DNA from: Gimesia alba | GTDB taxonomy: Bacteria; Planctomycetota; Planctomycetia; Planctomycetales; Planctomycetaceae | Length of the DNA: 64,000 nucleotides | Assembly: GCF_007744675.1 (NCBI RefSeq) | Contig: NZ_CP036269.1 | Coordinates: 3,761,546-3,825,545 of the forward strand | Direction of reading: 5' to 3' | In this document: one piece after another, positions 10,331-18,272 of the stretch | How the letters are laid out: each line of letters opens with the position of its first letter | How positions within the stretch are numbered: position 1 is the first letter of the stretch | Program-made: the position numbers and the translations under genes | Notes under the pieces: model-generated | The model's input: the letters and a program-made list of their open reading frames with translations, nothing else | What the model was told of the DNA's origin: nothing | Database searches by the model: none

Positions 10331-11467
10331 ATGAATTTCAAGTTAATATTCAGTGCAGCGACGGTGCTGATGCTTAACTGTGTCTTATTACCGGTGAGCG
10401 CGGAAGAAGAAAGCACGGACGCGAATCCACTCGGAATTGACCTGGTGAGTGCAACGGCTGAGGATGTCAATGTAGAATCAGCTGACGTCAAAGATCAGGC
10501 TATTGTGAGCCCCGACGAAGTCTTTGTTTCATACGAGAGTGTTGCTCCAGAAGCGGCTTGTCAGTCTTGTCAGACCTGCCAGTCAGCTTGTAGCTGTGGA
10601 CAATGTTGCAACTGCAACTCTTGCGGGGCATGCACGCTGTGTGACCGCATTCCCCTGCTCAATAAATTGCCCAGCGACCCTTGCTTCAAGCATTGGGTAA
10701 TGCCGGTCAGTAACCCAGTCTGGTCAATCGACCCCCGTTCGTTGACATATGTGCGTGGTGTTTTTGTGAATCAAATGATTGATTCCACAACACCCGTTCT
10801 GGGAGCAGGTGACTTACAGGTTTATGCATTGCAGTTGGGGATTGCATTGAACGAGCGGCTTTCGATTATTGCCGTCAAAGATGGCTATAACACGCTGCAG
10901 ACACGCGGAATTGGAAATTCGCGTGGCTGGGCCGATATTGCTCTGGGAGTCAAATATGTTCTGGTGCGGGACGTCGAAAATCAGTTCCTGCTTTCAACCG
11001 GACTTATTTATGAAGCTCACAACGGTAGTCTGCGTGTCTTTCAGGGAAATGGCCAGGGAGTCTGGAATCCGTTCCTGACCGCCGGTAAAGAACTGTATGG
11101 CGGCGGACACTTTATTGCCAACGCTGGTTTTCACCTGCCGGCTGACCGTGTGGATGAGTCAACATCGTTCTGGTACAGCCTGCATTATGATCATCCCCTC
11201 ACCGAAAAGCTTTCTGCTATCGCAGAGCTAAACGGGATTGTTTACACCCGCAGTGGTGGTGCATTCCCTGCTAACTTTGAAGGGGGCGACTGGATCAACC
11301 TCGGTTCAAATAATGTTGCCGGCAATAACGTTGTCACGACCGCATTCGGAGCCGACTACAAATTAAATGATTGCCTGTCACTCGCGGGTGTCTGGGAATT
11401 CCCGATTTCCAACAGAAAGGATTTACTGGATAGCCGAACTACAGTGACGCTGACCCTGACATTTTAG
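10331..11467 (+). CDS. Secreted envelope protein with cysteine cluster, beta-barrel-like
   Basis: A 378-residue protein not assigned to a known family. It has a signal peptide (about 1-24), an acidic segment (25-72), a cluster of 11 cysteines in 28 residues (77-104, as repeated CxxC and CxC units), then about 260 residues of alternating hydrophobic strands with glycine/asparagine turns ending in TVTLTLTF. A terminal aromatic preceded by alternating hydrophobics resembles outer-membrane beta barrels. It is transcribed away from the cbb3 operon. The cysteine cluster could bind metal or cross-link the protein in the cell envelope; both are inference. Confidence 0.75.
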   Translation: MNFKLIFSAATVLMLNCVLLPVSAEEESTDANPLGIDLVSATAEDVNVESADVKDQAIVSPDEVFVSYESVAPEAACQSCQTCQSACSCGQCCNCNSCGACTLCDRIPLLNKLPSDPCFKHWVMPVSNPVWSIDPRSLTYVRGVFVNQMIDSTTPVLGAGDLQVYALQLGIALNERLSIIAVKDGYNTLQTRGIGNSRGWADIALGVKYVLVRDVENQFLLSTGLIYEAHNGSLRVFQGNGQGVWNPFLTAGKELYGGGHFIANAGFHLPADRVDESTSFWYSLHYDHPLTEKLSAIAELNGIVYTRSGGAFPANFEGGDWINLGSNNVAGNNVVTTAFGADYKLNDCLSLAGVWEFPISNRKDLLDSRTTVTLTLTF

Positions 11468-11488
11468 TACGCGACTCATTCGAGCGAA

Positions 11489-11532
11489 ACGTCACCCTGG
11501 GATCATACTCGATTTGAATGCCAGGGTGACGT
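11489..11532. repeat. Perfect 12-bp inverted repeat downstream of envelope gene
   Basis: The arms ACGTCACCCTGG (11489-11500) and CCAGGGTGACGT (11521-11532) are perfect complements around a 20-base spacer. No T tract follows on either strand, so it is not a normal intrinsic terminator. It could be a 3' RNA stabilising hairpin or a protein site. Confidence 0.6.
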
Positions 11533-11653
11533 GAGAGGAAGTCTGCACACAGGCTGAGATCCTTCTGAAACATCGCAACATCCTTGATCTTCTTGACCAG
11601 ATGAACTTAGGAGGAGGTATTCTATCGAATTAGCGGAATCAAAAATTTAGACG

Positions 11654-11694
11654 CAGGTTCGCAAATGGGGGTCATTTGCGAACCTGTTTTATTT
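11654..11694. terminator. Intrinsic terminator between convergent genes
   Basis: A perfect 14-bp stem (CAGGTTCGCAAATG / CATTTGCGAACCTG) with a 5-base loop is followed on the plus strand by TTTTATTT. It ends the transcript of the 10331 gene; the convergent DUF1501 gene stops five bases beyond. Confidence 0.85.
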
Positions 11695-11698
11695 CTGA

Positions 11699-13138
11699 TC
11701 AAGCAAAAAGATCGCTGACCACACGTCCTTCAACATCGGTCAGACGGAAATCCCGGCCAGCGTGCCGGTAAGTGAGGCGTTCGTGGTCAATGCCCAACAG
11801 GTGCAGGATTGTGGCGTGCATATCATGCATGTGCACTTTGTTTTCTACCGCTTCATGCCCGAATTCATCAGTAGACCCGTAAGAGAAGCCCGATTTCACA
11901 CCAGCACCACACAGGAAGTGTGTGAATCCCTTGGGATTGTGGTCACGACCATCGCCATTTTGTAAAAACGGATTTCTACCGAATTCTCCCCCCCACCAGA
12001 TCAATGTGTCTTCCAGTAAGCCACGCTGTTTCATGTCCTGAATCAAGCCAGCAACAGGTTTGTCTGTCGCTTTGGCGTGAAATGCATGTTTCTGAATCTT
12101 ACTGTGCTGGTCCCATCGCGGGTTATTGCCGTTGTCGGCATAGTTGACTTGAATATATCGCGTACCCGCCTCTGCCATACGCCGTGCCAAGAGGCATTGT
12201 CGACCGAAATCATCGGTTTCCGGGGTCCCGATACCATACATGTCAAACGTGGATTTGGATTCACCCGAAAGGTCTGTGAGACCCGGTGCATGTTGTTGCA
12301 TGCGGAAGGCCAGTTCGAATGAATTCACAACTGCCGCCAGCTCATCGTCTTCCTTATGCGACTGCAGCTGGCTCTGGTTGAGTGACTGCAAAAGTTGGAG
12401 TTGGTGGCGTTGTTTATTCAGCGACCTTTGCTCATTTTTGATATTATTAAAGCGGGCCTTGTCGGCGGGCTGCCCTGCTCTGCCGAGTGCCGTTCCCTGG
12501 TAATGCGAAGGCAGGAATGCATTGGAGAAATTTCGCGGGCCTCCATTGGAGGACGAGGGAGAAATCGTGATGAAGCCGGGAATGTTTTCGTTTTCCGTGC
12601 CCAGACCATAGGTAATCCAGGAGCCCACCGAAGGCATAATCAAATTGGTCGTTCCCGTATGTAGAAACAACGTGCTGGGGCCATGGGCAACCCCGTTGGT
12701 GTGCATGCTGTGAACGAAACAGAGGTCATCGACTTGCTTGCCAATTTCCGGGAACAGGTCGGAGACCCAGTGTCCGCATTCACCGTACTGGCGGAACTTC
12801 CAGAGCGACTGCATGACCTTCTCTTTGCCATACTTTCCCGTTTTGGCAATCGAGCGTGAGTCCTTGAATTCCAGTTCTGCGCCGTTTTTCTTTTCAAGAA
12901 GAGGCTTATAGTCGAACGTGTCTACATGGCTCGGCCCTCCCTGCATGAAGATGAAAATGACGCGTTTCGCACGGGGAGGAAACATTGGCTCCTGTGGTGC
13001 CAACGGATTCTGATGAGTGATGCTGGGAGTATTCGCTTTTGCCTGAGACAGCATGCCTGAGAACGCCAGGGAGCCAAATCCGCAGGCTGACGAGCGTAAT
13101 AAATTTCGTCGCGAAACAAGACTATTTGTATCCAGCAT
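11699..13138 (-). CDS. DUF1501 family protein (first copy)
   Basis: A 479-residue DUF1501 protein, an alkaline phosphatase/sulfatase-fold family very abundant in planctomycetes. The N-terminus has a twin-arginine-like signal (SRRNLLRSSACGFGSLAFSG) indicating export. Family landmarks include FIFMQGGPSHVDTFDYKP, GRAGQPADKARF and GGEFGRNPF. DUF1501 genes typically pair with DUF1549/DUF1553 genes, as here: the partner lies 15 bases upstream. The substrate is unknown; the usual annotation 'sulfatase' is not demonstrated for this family. Confidence 0.9.
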   Translation of the reverse strand: MLDTNSLVSRRNLLRSSACGFGSLAFSGMLSQAKANTPSITHQNPLAPQEPMFPPRAKRVIFIFMQGGPSHVDTFDYKPLLEKKNGAELEFKDSRSIAKTGKYGKEKVMQSLWKFRQYGECGHWVSDLFPEIGKQVDDLCFVHSMHTNGVAHGPSTLFLHTGTTNLIMPSVGSWITYGLGTENENIPGFITISPSSSNGGPRNFSNAFLPSHYQGTALGRAGQPADKARFNNIKNEQRSLNKQRHQLQLLQSLNQSQLQSHKEDDELAAVVNSFELAFRMQQHAPGLTDLSGESKSTFDMYGIGTPETDDFGRQCLLARRMAEAGTRYIQVNYADNGNNPRWDQHSKIQKHAFHAKATDKPVAGLIQDMKQRGLLEDTLIWWGGEFGRNPFLQNGDGRDHNPKGFTHFLCGAGVKSGFSYGSTDEFGHEAVENKVHMHDMHATILHLLGIDHERLTYRHAGRDFRLTDVEGRVVSDLFA

Positions 13139-13153
13139 GGAATTACTCCAGAT

Positions 13154-16024
13154 TTATTTAATATAGCGAAAATCGATGCAGGCAATGACCGTCTGGCAGA
13201 GGGCCGACCAGATTTCTGTTTCGGACGGACCACCTTCAGTCTGTGATTGGTTCAAAAACTGCGCTGCATTTGCTTTTTCTGTTTGATCGGGCAACCGTCC
13301 TAATGTGGTTCGAAATAATGCGTCAATTCGTTTTGACTGATCGGTTGGAAACTCTTTGATCAGACGGCCTGCCAGTTCTTGTGACTGTTCCATCACAAAG
13401 GGATTATTCATCAGGTACAGTGCCTGGGTTGAAAGCGTACTGGTATTGCGGCGTCCGACAGAAAGGTTGGGATCCGGGAAATCAAAGACAGCCAGCAAAT
13501 CATGTAAGCGGTTTCGGAAGACCGGAATGTAAATGCTCCGATAGTGTTTTTGAAAGACGTAACCGTATTCGGTTTTTGTATCAGGCCTGATGGTCTGCTC
13601 ATGCTGTGAAAGATCGAGATTGCCACTGACGAACAGAATCGTGTCACGAATGGCTTCCGCATCGAGGCGTCGATGATTTTGATGCGTTAACAGCCGGTTA
13701 TCCGGGTCGGCGGCGCGTTGTTGTTCGGTCGATTCGCTGGCGAGCTGATAGGTTCTGGAGAGAACGATTTCTCGAATCAAAGATTTGGTAGACCAGCCTT
13801 GTTCGATTAATTTCAAAGCCAGATGATCGAGTAATTCCGGATGCGAGGGCGTTTCGCCTCGGAAGCCAAAGTTGTCAACGGTGCGGACCAATCCTGAACC
13901 AAACAGGTGGTGCCAGATGCGATTGGCGTAGACCCGGGCGGTCAGTGGATTCTGGGGACTGGCAATCCAGTCGGCCAGTTCATGGCGTCCACTGGCAGTA
14001 TCTGGAATCGAAACCGGTTTGTCTGCCGGCTTATTTGATTGGGCCACCGTAATGAAACCGCGAGGCACTTTCTTTCCCAGGTTGTGGACATCGCCCCGAA
14101 TCAGAAGATGATAATCGCCGGGCGCTTCCCCTTCGTAAACAGACATGATCTCCGGGATTTGTGGCGGAGCCGATTTCTTCGTCTGTGCGATTTCCGATTT
14201 CAATTGTTTGAGTTGTTTTTTGGCCTGTGCGATTTTGAGTGAAGTCTGTTTGTAGTGCGCTACGGCCGCCTGCTGCTGTGTATCTTTTTCTGATTCAACG
14301 GGAGCAGAGATAAAACGGATCGCATCGACAATGACAAAACCATCGGTGCCTTCATTGGAGACAATGATCTCTTCATCTTTCGTGCCGTTAAATTCAAACT
14401 GACCCAGGGAAGAAAATGCACCATCGGTCGGTTCAACTCGCTGGTTCACATATACGGTATGTTTGCCTTTAGCCGTTTTGATCGTCACGGGAACACGTGA
14501 GGCGCGGGATTCTGCAGAATTATAGGCCAGTTGCACATCGTAGCGGCCTGACTTCAGCTTTGGGGGAACAAACTTGACCAGCTTCTTGCCTTTGGCCTGG
14601 TGCTGGTCGTGAATATAACCTTTGCCGATGTAGTCTTTCATGAATGTTGACTCTTTCCAGTCGCCCACCAGCGTGGCTGCGGAATCGTCAAGCACAATAC
14701 TGTTTAACTGGAGTTCCAGTTTTTTTAGTTGCTTCTGTTTCTTTTTCTGTTGGGAAGTCAGGCTGGCCAGTTTCTGGTCATAGGCGTCGCGTTCTTTTTG
14801 TTGCTCAGCGGGAACCGGCAGCGCGCGTTTCGTCCAGCCGGAAACATTGCCGGGCGTTAAGACGTGTGTACTGCGAAAAATCCCAGCCAGTGCGTAATAG
14901 TCGCTGGCGGGGATCGGGTCAAATTTATGATCGTGGCAGCGGGCACAGCCCAGCGTCATTGCCATAAAGGCACGGCCGACGGTCTGGATCTGTTCGTCAA
15001 TCACGTCCATCCGCAGCTGTTCTTTGTCCTGCTGCTCATAATTGGTGGGACCCAGCAGAAGAAAGGCAGTCGCGATCAATTGTTCCTGTTGTTGCCGGTA
15101 ATCGTTTGACTTGAGTGTGTCGCCGGCAACTTGCTCTTTGATAAATTGATCAAAGGGTTTGTCTTTGTTGAAGGCGTCAATCACATAATTACGATAACGC
15201 CAGGCAGAGTTATAAAGCAGCGAACGTCCACCTCCGGTCGATTGAGAATACCGGGCGACATCCAGCCAGTAGCGGCCCCAGCGTTCTCCAAAATGAGAGG
15301 ACGCCAGTAATTCGTCTACCAGATTCGCGACCGCATCGGGACGGTGATCGTTTAGAAATGCGTCGATTTGAGCGGGTGTTGGAGGCAGACCAATCAAATC
15401 AAAATAGAGACGGCGGACCAGGGTCGTGCGATCAGCGGCAGGCGCCGGTTTGAGTTTTTGTTGTTCCTGGCGGGCGCGGATAAATCGATCGATGTCGGAA
15501 TGGGACCAGTCTGCATCAGTTACCTGCGGGACCGGTTGTTTTTCCATTGGCTTGAAGGACCAGAACTCTCTCCCCTTTTCCAGATCAATCGTCTGCTTGA
15601 CGACTTTGCTTTCGCCTTCGCGTGGGTCGGGAGCACCCATCTTGATCCAGGTTTCAAAGTCCGCGATGATTTCCGGGGCCAGTTTGCCCGCCGGCGGCAT
15701 TTCAAAACTCTCAAACCGAAGCGATTCCAGCAGCAGGCTTTCTTCCGGCTTACCGGGAACAATGGATGTGCCGGAATCACCGCCCGTTAATGTTCCGGCA
15801 CGGGTATCCAGTAATAATCCCCCCCGAATCGACTTGGCATCAGCGGCATGACACTCGTAGCAGTGTTTGATCAGGACGGGGCGGATTTTGGCTTCGAAAA
15901 ATTCAATCCCATGGTCTTTGTCAGGTGCGTCATTGGCGGTCGCAATCTGCGCTCCCCCTGTCATCATAACAGCAATGATGACAAGGACCCGCTTCATGAT
16001 GCAACTTTGCTCAGACCGTTGCAT
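13154..16024 (-). CDS. PSD1 protein: cytochrome-like, DUF1549 and DUF1553
   Basis: A 956-residue secreted protein. Order: signal peptide (about 10-31), planctomycete cytochrome C-type domain with CYECH (55-59), DUF1549 (about 175-400, with CARCHDHKFDP), a coiled-coil stretch (about 415-445), a golvesin-like beta domain (about 455-575, ending VIVDAIRFI), a second coiled coil, and DUF1553 (about 660-930). ATG at 16024 is preferred because GAGGAG lies 8 bases before it; the Met ten codons in lacks such a site. It is upstream of and probably co-transcribed with the DUF1501 gene. The enzymatic role of PSD1 proteins is unknown. Confidence 0.92.
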   Translation of the reverse strand: MQRSEQSCIMKRVLVIIAVMMTGGAQIATANDAPDKDHGIEFFEAKIRPVLIKHCYECHAADAKSIRGGLLLDTRAGTLTGGDSGTSIVPGKPEESLLLESLRFESFEMPPAGKLAPEIIADFETWIKMGAPDPREGESKVVKQTIDLEKGREFWSFKPMEKQPVPQVTDADWSHSDIDRFIRARQEQQKLKPAPAADRTTLVRRLYFDLIGLPPTPAQIDAFLNDHRPDAVANLVDELLASSHFGERWGRYWLDVARYSQSTGGGRSLLYNSAWRYRNYVIDAFNKDKPFDQFIKEQVAGDTLKSNDYRQQQEQLIATAFLLLGPTNYEQQDKEQLRMDVIDEQIQTVGRAFMAMTLGCARCHDHKFDPIPASDYYALAGIFRSTHVLTPGNVSGWTKRALPVPAEQQKERDAYDQKLASLTSQQKKKQKQLKKLELQLNSIVLDDSAATLVGDWKESTFMKDYIGKGYIHDQHQAKGKKLVKFVPPKLKSGRYDVQLAYNSAESRASRVPVTIKTAKGKHTVYVNQRVEPTDGAFSSLGQFEFNGTKDEEIIVSNEGTDGFVIVDAIRFISAPVESEKDTQQQAAVAHYKQTSLKIAQAKKQLKQLKSEIAQTKKSAPPQIPEIMSVYEGEAPGDYHLLIRGDVHNLGKKVPRGFITVAQSNKPADKPVSIPDTASGRHELADWIASPQNPLTARVYANRIWHHLFGSGLVRTVDNFGFRGETPSHPELLDHLALKLIEQGWSTKSLIREIVLSRTYQLASESTEQQRAADPDNRLLTHQNHRRLDAEAIRDTILFVSGNLDLSQHEQTIRPDTKTEYGYVFQKHYRSIYIPVFRNRLHDLLAVFDFPDPNLSVGRRNTSTLSTQALYLMNNPFVMEQSQELAGRLIKEFPTDQSKRIDALFRTTLGRLPDQTEKANAAQFLNQSQTEGGPSETEIWSALCQTVIACIDFRYIK

Positions 16025-16175
16025 TGAGTATGCTCCTCAGTGGAATGGATACTGAATTTGATTAAATTCCCCAGGTGAATCAACTTATGTTTATATCATG
16101 ATTTAGGGGTGAAAACAACTCTTTTTCGGGCAGGATCAGGGGGAGGAATTGCCTGTTTTTCACTTCAGAATGACC

Positions 16176-16216
16176 GGAAAATAAAATACCCCCGATTCCA
16201 GGTTTGGAATCGGGGG
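16176..16216 (-). terminator. Intrinsic terminator after the LTXXQ gene
   Basis: The 12-bp stem CCCCCGATTCCA / TGGAATCGGGGG (16189-16200 with 16205-16216) has a 4-base loop and is followed on the minus strand by TATTTTATTTT. It lies about 70 bases past the stop of the LTXXQ gene, before the second PSD1/DUF1501 pair, so the 11.7-22.9 kb block is probably at least two transcription units. Confidence 0.75.
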
Positions 16217-16283
16217 ATTTCGCGAAGATCGCTTAGTGACCACAGAACTCATTCAGCACACAAAAATGTATTTGCTGGCTGAG

Positions 16284-16802
16284 TTAGCTGTTTTTCTTCT
16301 TCTTGTTCTTTTTCTTGCCACCTTTGGCGGGTTTTTTGATCTTCGCAAGTTGATCAGCGGTGAGCACGGATTGCAGTTTTCCGCGAACTTCGCCATTCAG
16401 TTTCCGAATCTCTCCTGACACTTCTTTCATCTGCTTTGACTGTTCATCAGAAAGCTTCAATGCAGAAGAGACAGCTTCACGGAGTTCTTTGCCTTTTTTG
16501 CCAGCGTCTTTGGCTTCTTTCATTGCTGTGCGACGTGCTTTGATCTGATCGGGAGTCAAAATCTCACGGTTTTTCTTCTGCAAAGCGACGAACTTAGGTG
16601 AGTACTCTTTTTTCAGGGCGGCCACTTTTTCTTTCTGGTCTGCAGAAAGTTCAATGGTGGCGGGCAATTTCAGCGCCTGGATCTGGACTGTGCGCTGTTT
16701 GTTCCCCTTTTTCTTTTTTGCCCCTTTTTCAGCGGCATCAACAGTAGCAACACAAGCCAGGATTAAGGCCATGGTCACAAGCGCTTTCGTTACTTTCAAC
16801 AT
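16284..16802 (-). CDS. Secreted Lys-rich LTXXQ (Spy/CpxP-like) protein
   Basis: About 172 residues: a signal peptide ending near VDA, a basic segment (KKKKGNKQR), a helical body with two LTxxQ-type motifs (ILTPDQ and VLTADQ) and a very lysine-rich C-terminus. The helical LTxxQ layout resembles Spy/CpxP periplasmic chaperones, although the basic tails differ. The second ATG (16802) is preferred because GAGGGGG lies at normal spacing from it, whereas it abuts the ATG at 16808. It sits between the two PSD1/DUF1501 pairs. Confidence 0.75.
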   Translation of the reverse strand: MLKVTKALVTMALILACVATVDAAEKGAKKKKGNKQRTVQIQALKLPATIELSADQKEKVAALKKEYSPKFVALQKKNREILTPDQIKARRTAMKEAKDAGKKGKELREAVSSALKLSDEQSKQMKEVSGEIRKLNGEVRGKLQSVLTADQLAKIKKPAKGGKKKNKKKKNS

Positions 16803-16879
16803 TCTCATTCCCCCTCAGGAAATTACATGATATGCCAGATATACAACATCGATATTGGCTAAAAAAGAAGACTCTTCAG

Positions 16880-18178
16880 TTAGGAAAATAATTGGTCAAT
16901 CACAGCTCCATCACGCACGATGGTAATCGGACGACCTGTATTGGTGTGATATTCTTTGGTGAAATCGATACCGAGGTTGTGATAGAAGGAAGCGGCAACA
17001 TCATCGGGAGAACGTCCTTCATCAGCGGGCTCAGTACCATTTTCGGTACTCTTGCCGATGACCTGCCCCCCTTTGACCTGTCCGCCTGCCATCAACATGA
17101 ACATACAGCGTGGGTAATGGTCACGACCGCCGCGCGTTGTGTTGATTTTAGGAGTACGCCCGAATTCTCCGGTGACATAAACGGCCGTCGATTCAAGCAG
17201 TCCTTTTTCTTCCAGACCGGTAAACAGTGCTGACAGACCTTCATCAAAGGGGGGCAGTAATCGGTTTTCCAGACTGTCCCAGTTGTTGCGGTGCGTGTCC
17301 CAGCCGCCCATGGAGACGGTCACAAAACGAACTCCGGATTCCACCAGTCGGGAAGCCAGCAGGCAGCTTTGCCCAAAGCTGGATTCGCCGAACTGTTTAG
17401 CAAATGCCGGCGATTCTTTGGAGATATCAAAGGCATCGCGTGCTCGTTTTGAGGTAATAATCGAATGTGCCTGTTGACCGAAGCGGTCCAGACCTTCGAT
17501 GAGCTGAGAGTTCTTTTCGAGACCGCTAAAGGTCTGATCGATGTCTCGTAATAAAGACTCACGTCGTTCGATATTTTCCACAGTTAAACCGGACCGCAGA
17601 GAGATACCGCGGACATTGAAGGGTTGACCGGGACGTGGTGTCGCGCCAGTATTCAAAGGAGCATGTTTCACGCCCAGGAAGCCTGGCTTTTGTGTCGAAT
17701 TGGGAATCGAGACATAAGGCGGCAGGTTGTCGGGTCCGGGATTTTCTTTGGTGAAGACGGCACCGTAGCCCGGATATTCCAGTGAAGGCAGAGGACGATT
17801 TCCTGTATTCACGTAAGAGCGACCCAAGGCGTGCGCTGCGACCGAGTGAGAGACACCTCTCAGCAAGGCGAATTTATCCATGCAGGCAGCCAGTTTCGGC
17901 AGGTGCTCAGAAATTTCAATGCCGTCCACTTTGGTTTTGATTGGTTTGAACTCGCCGCGATATTCGCTGGATGATTCGGGTTTTAAGTCGAACGTATCCA
18001 TATGCGAAGGACCACCGGAAAGTTCAATAAAGATAGCGGACTTCGCCTTCTGTGGTTTGGCCTGGCCTGCATCGACCATTCGCAAATACGAAGAGAGCGT
18101 CAACCCTGTAAAACCGAGTGTGCCGATTTTGAGAAAATCGCGGCGTTTCACTCCATCGCATGTCATTGATAAAGCCAT
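16880..18178 (-). CDS. DUF1501 family protein (second copy)
   Basis: A 432-residue DUF1501 protein with an N-terminal export signal (VKRRDFLKIGTLGFTGLTLSSYL, twin-arginine-like). It keeps the family landmarks FIELSGGPSHMDTFDLKP, VSMGGWDTHRNNWDSLE and VTGEFGRTPKINTTRGGRDHYP. ATG at 18178 is chosen because AAAGGAATTC precedes it; a GTG at 18193 overlaps that site. It is divergent from the other DUF1501 copy in this window and about 50 residues shorter. Partner of the PSD1 gene 94 bases upstream. Confidence 0.9.
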   Translation of the reverse strand: MALSMTCDGVKRRDFLKIGTLGFTGLTLSSYLRMVDAGQAKPQKAKSAIFIELSGGPSHMDTFDLKPESSSEYRGEFKPIKTKVDGIEISEHLPKLAACMDKFALLRGVSHSVAAHALGRSYVNTGNRPLPSLEYPGYGAVFTKENPGPDNLPPYVSIPNSTQKPGFLGVKHAPLNTGATPRPGQPFNVRGISLRSGLTVENIERRESLLRDIDQTFSGLEKNSQLIEGLDRFGQQAHSIITSKRARDAFDISKESPAFAKQFGESSFGQSCLLASRLVESGVRFVTVSMGGWDTHRNNWDSLENRLLPPFDEGLSALFTGLEEKGLLESTAVYVTGEFGRTPKINTTRGGRDHYPRCMFMLMAGGQVKGGQVIGKSTENGTEPADEGRSPDDVAASFYHNLGIDFTKEYHTNTGRPITIVRDGAVIDQLFS

Positions 18179-18272
18179 TTGAATTCCTTTCACATTGAAG
18201 TGCCTGGTTTGTTTAGTCAGGCGTGAGTTGTTTGTGTCTGCTGTTAAATAAAAGCTATGTTTTTAGTCGAGT

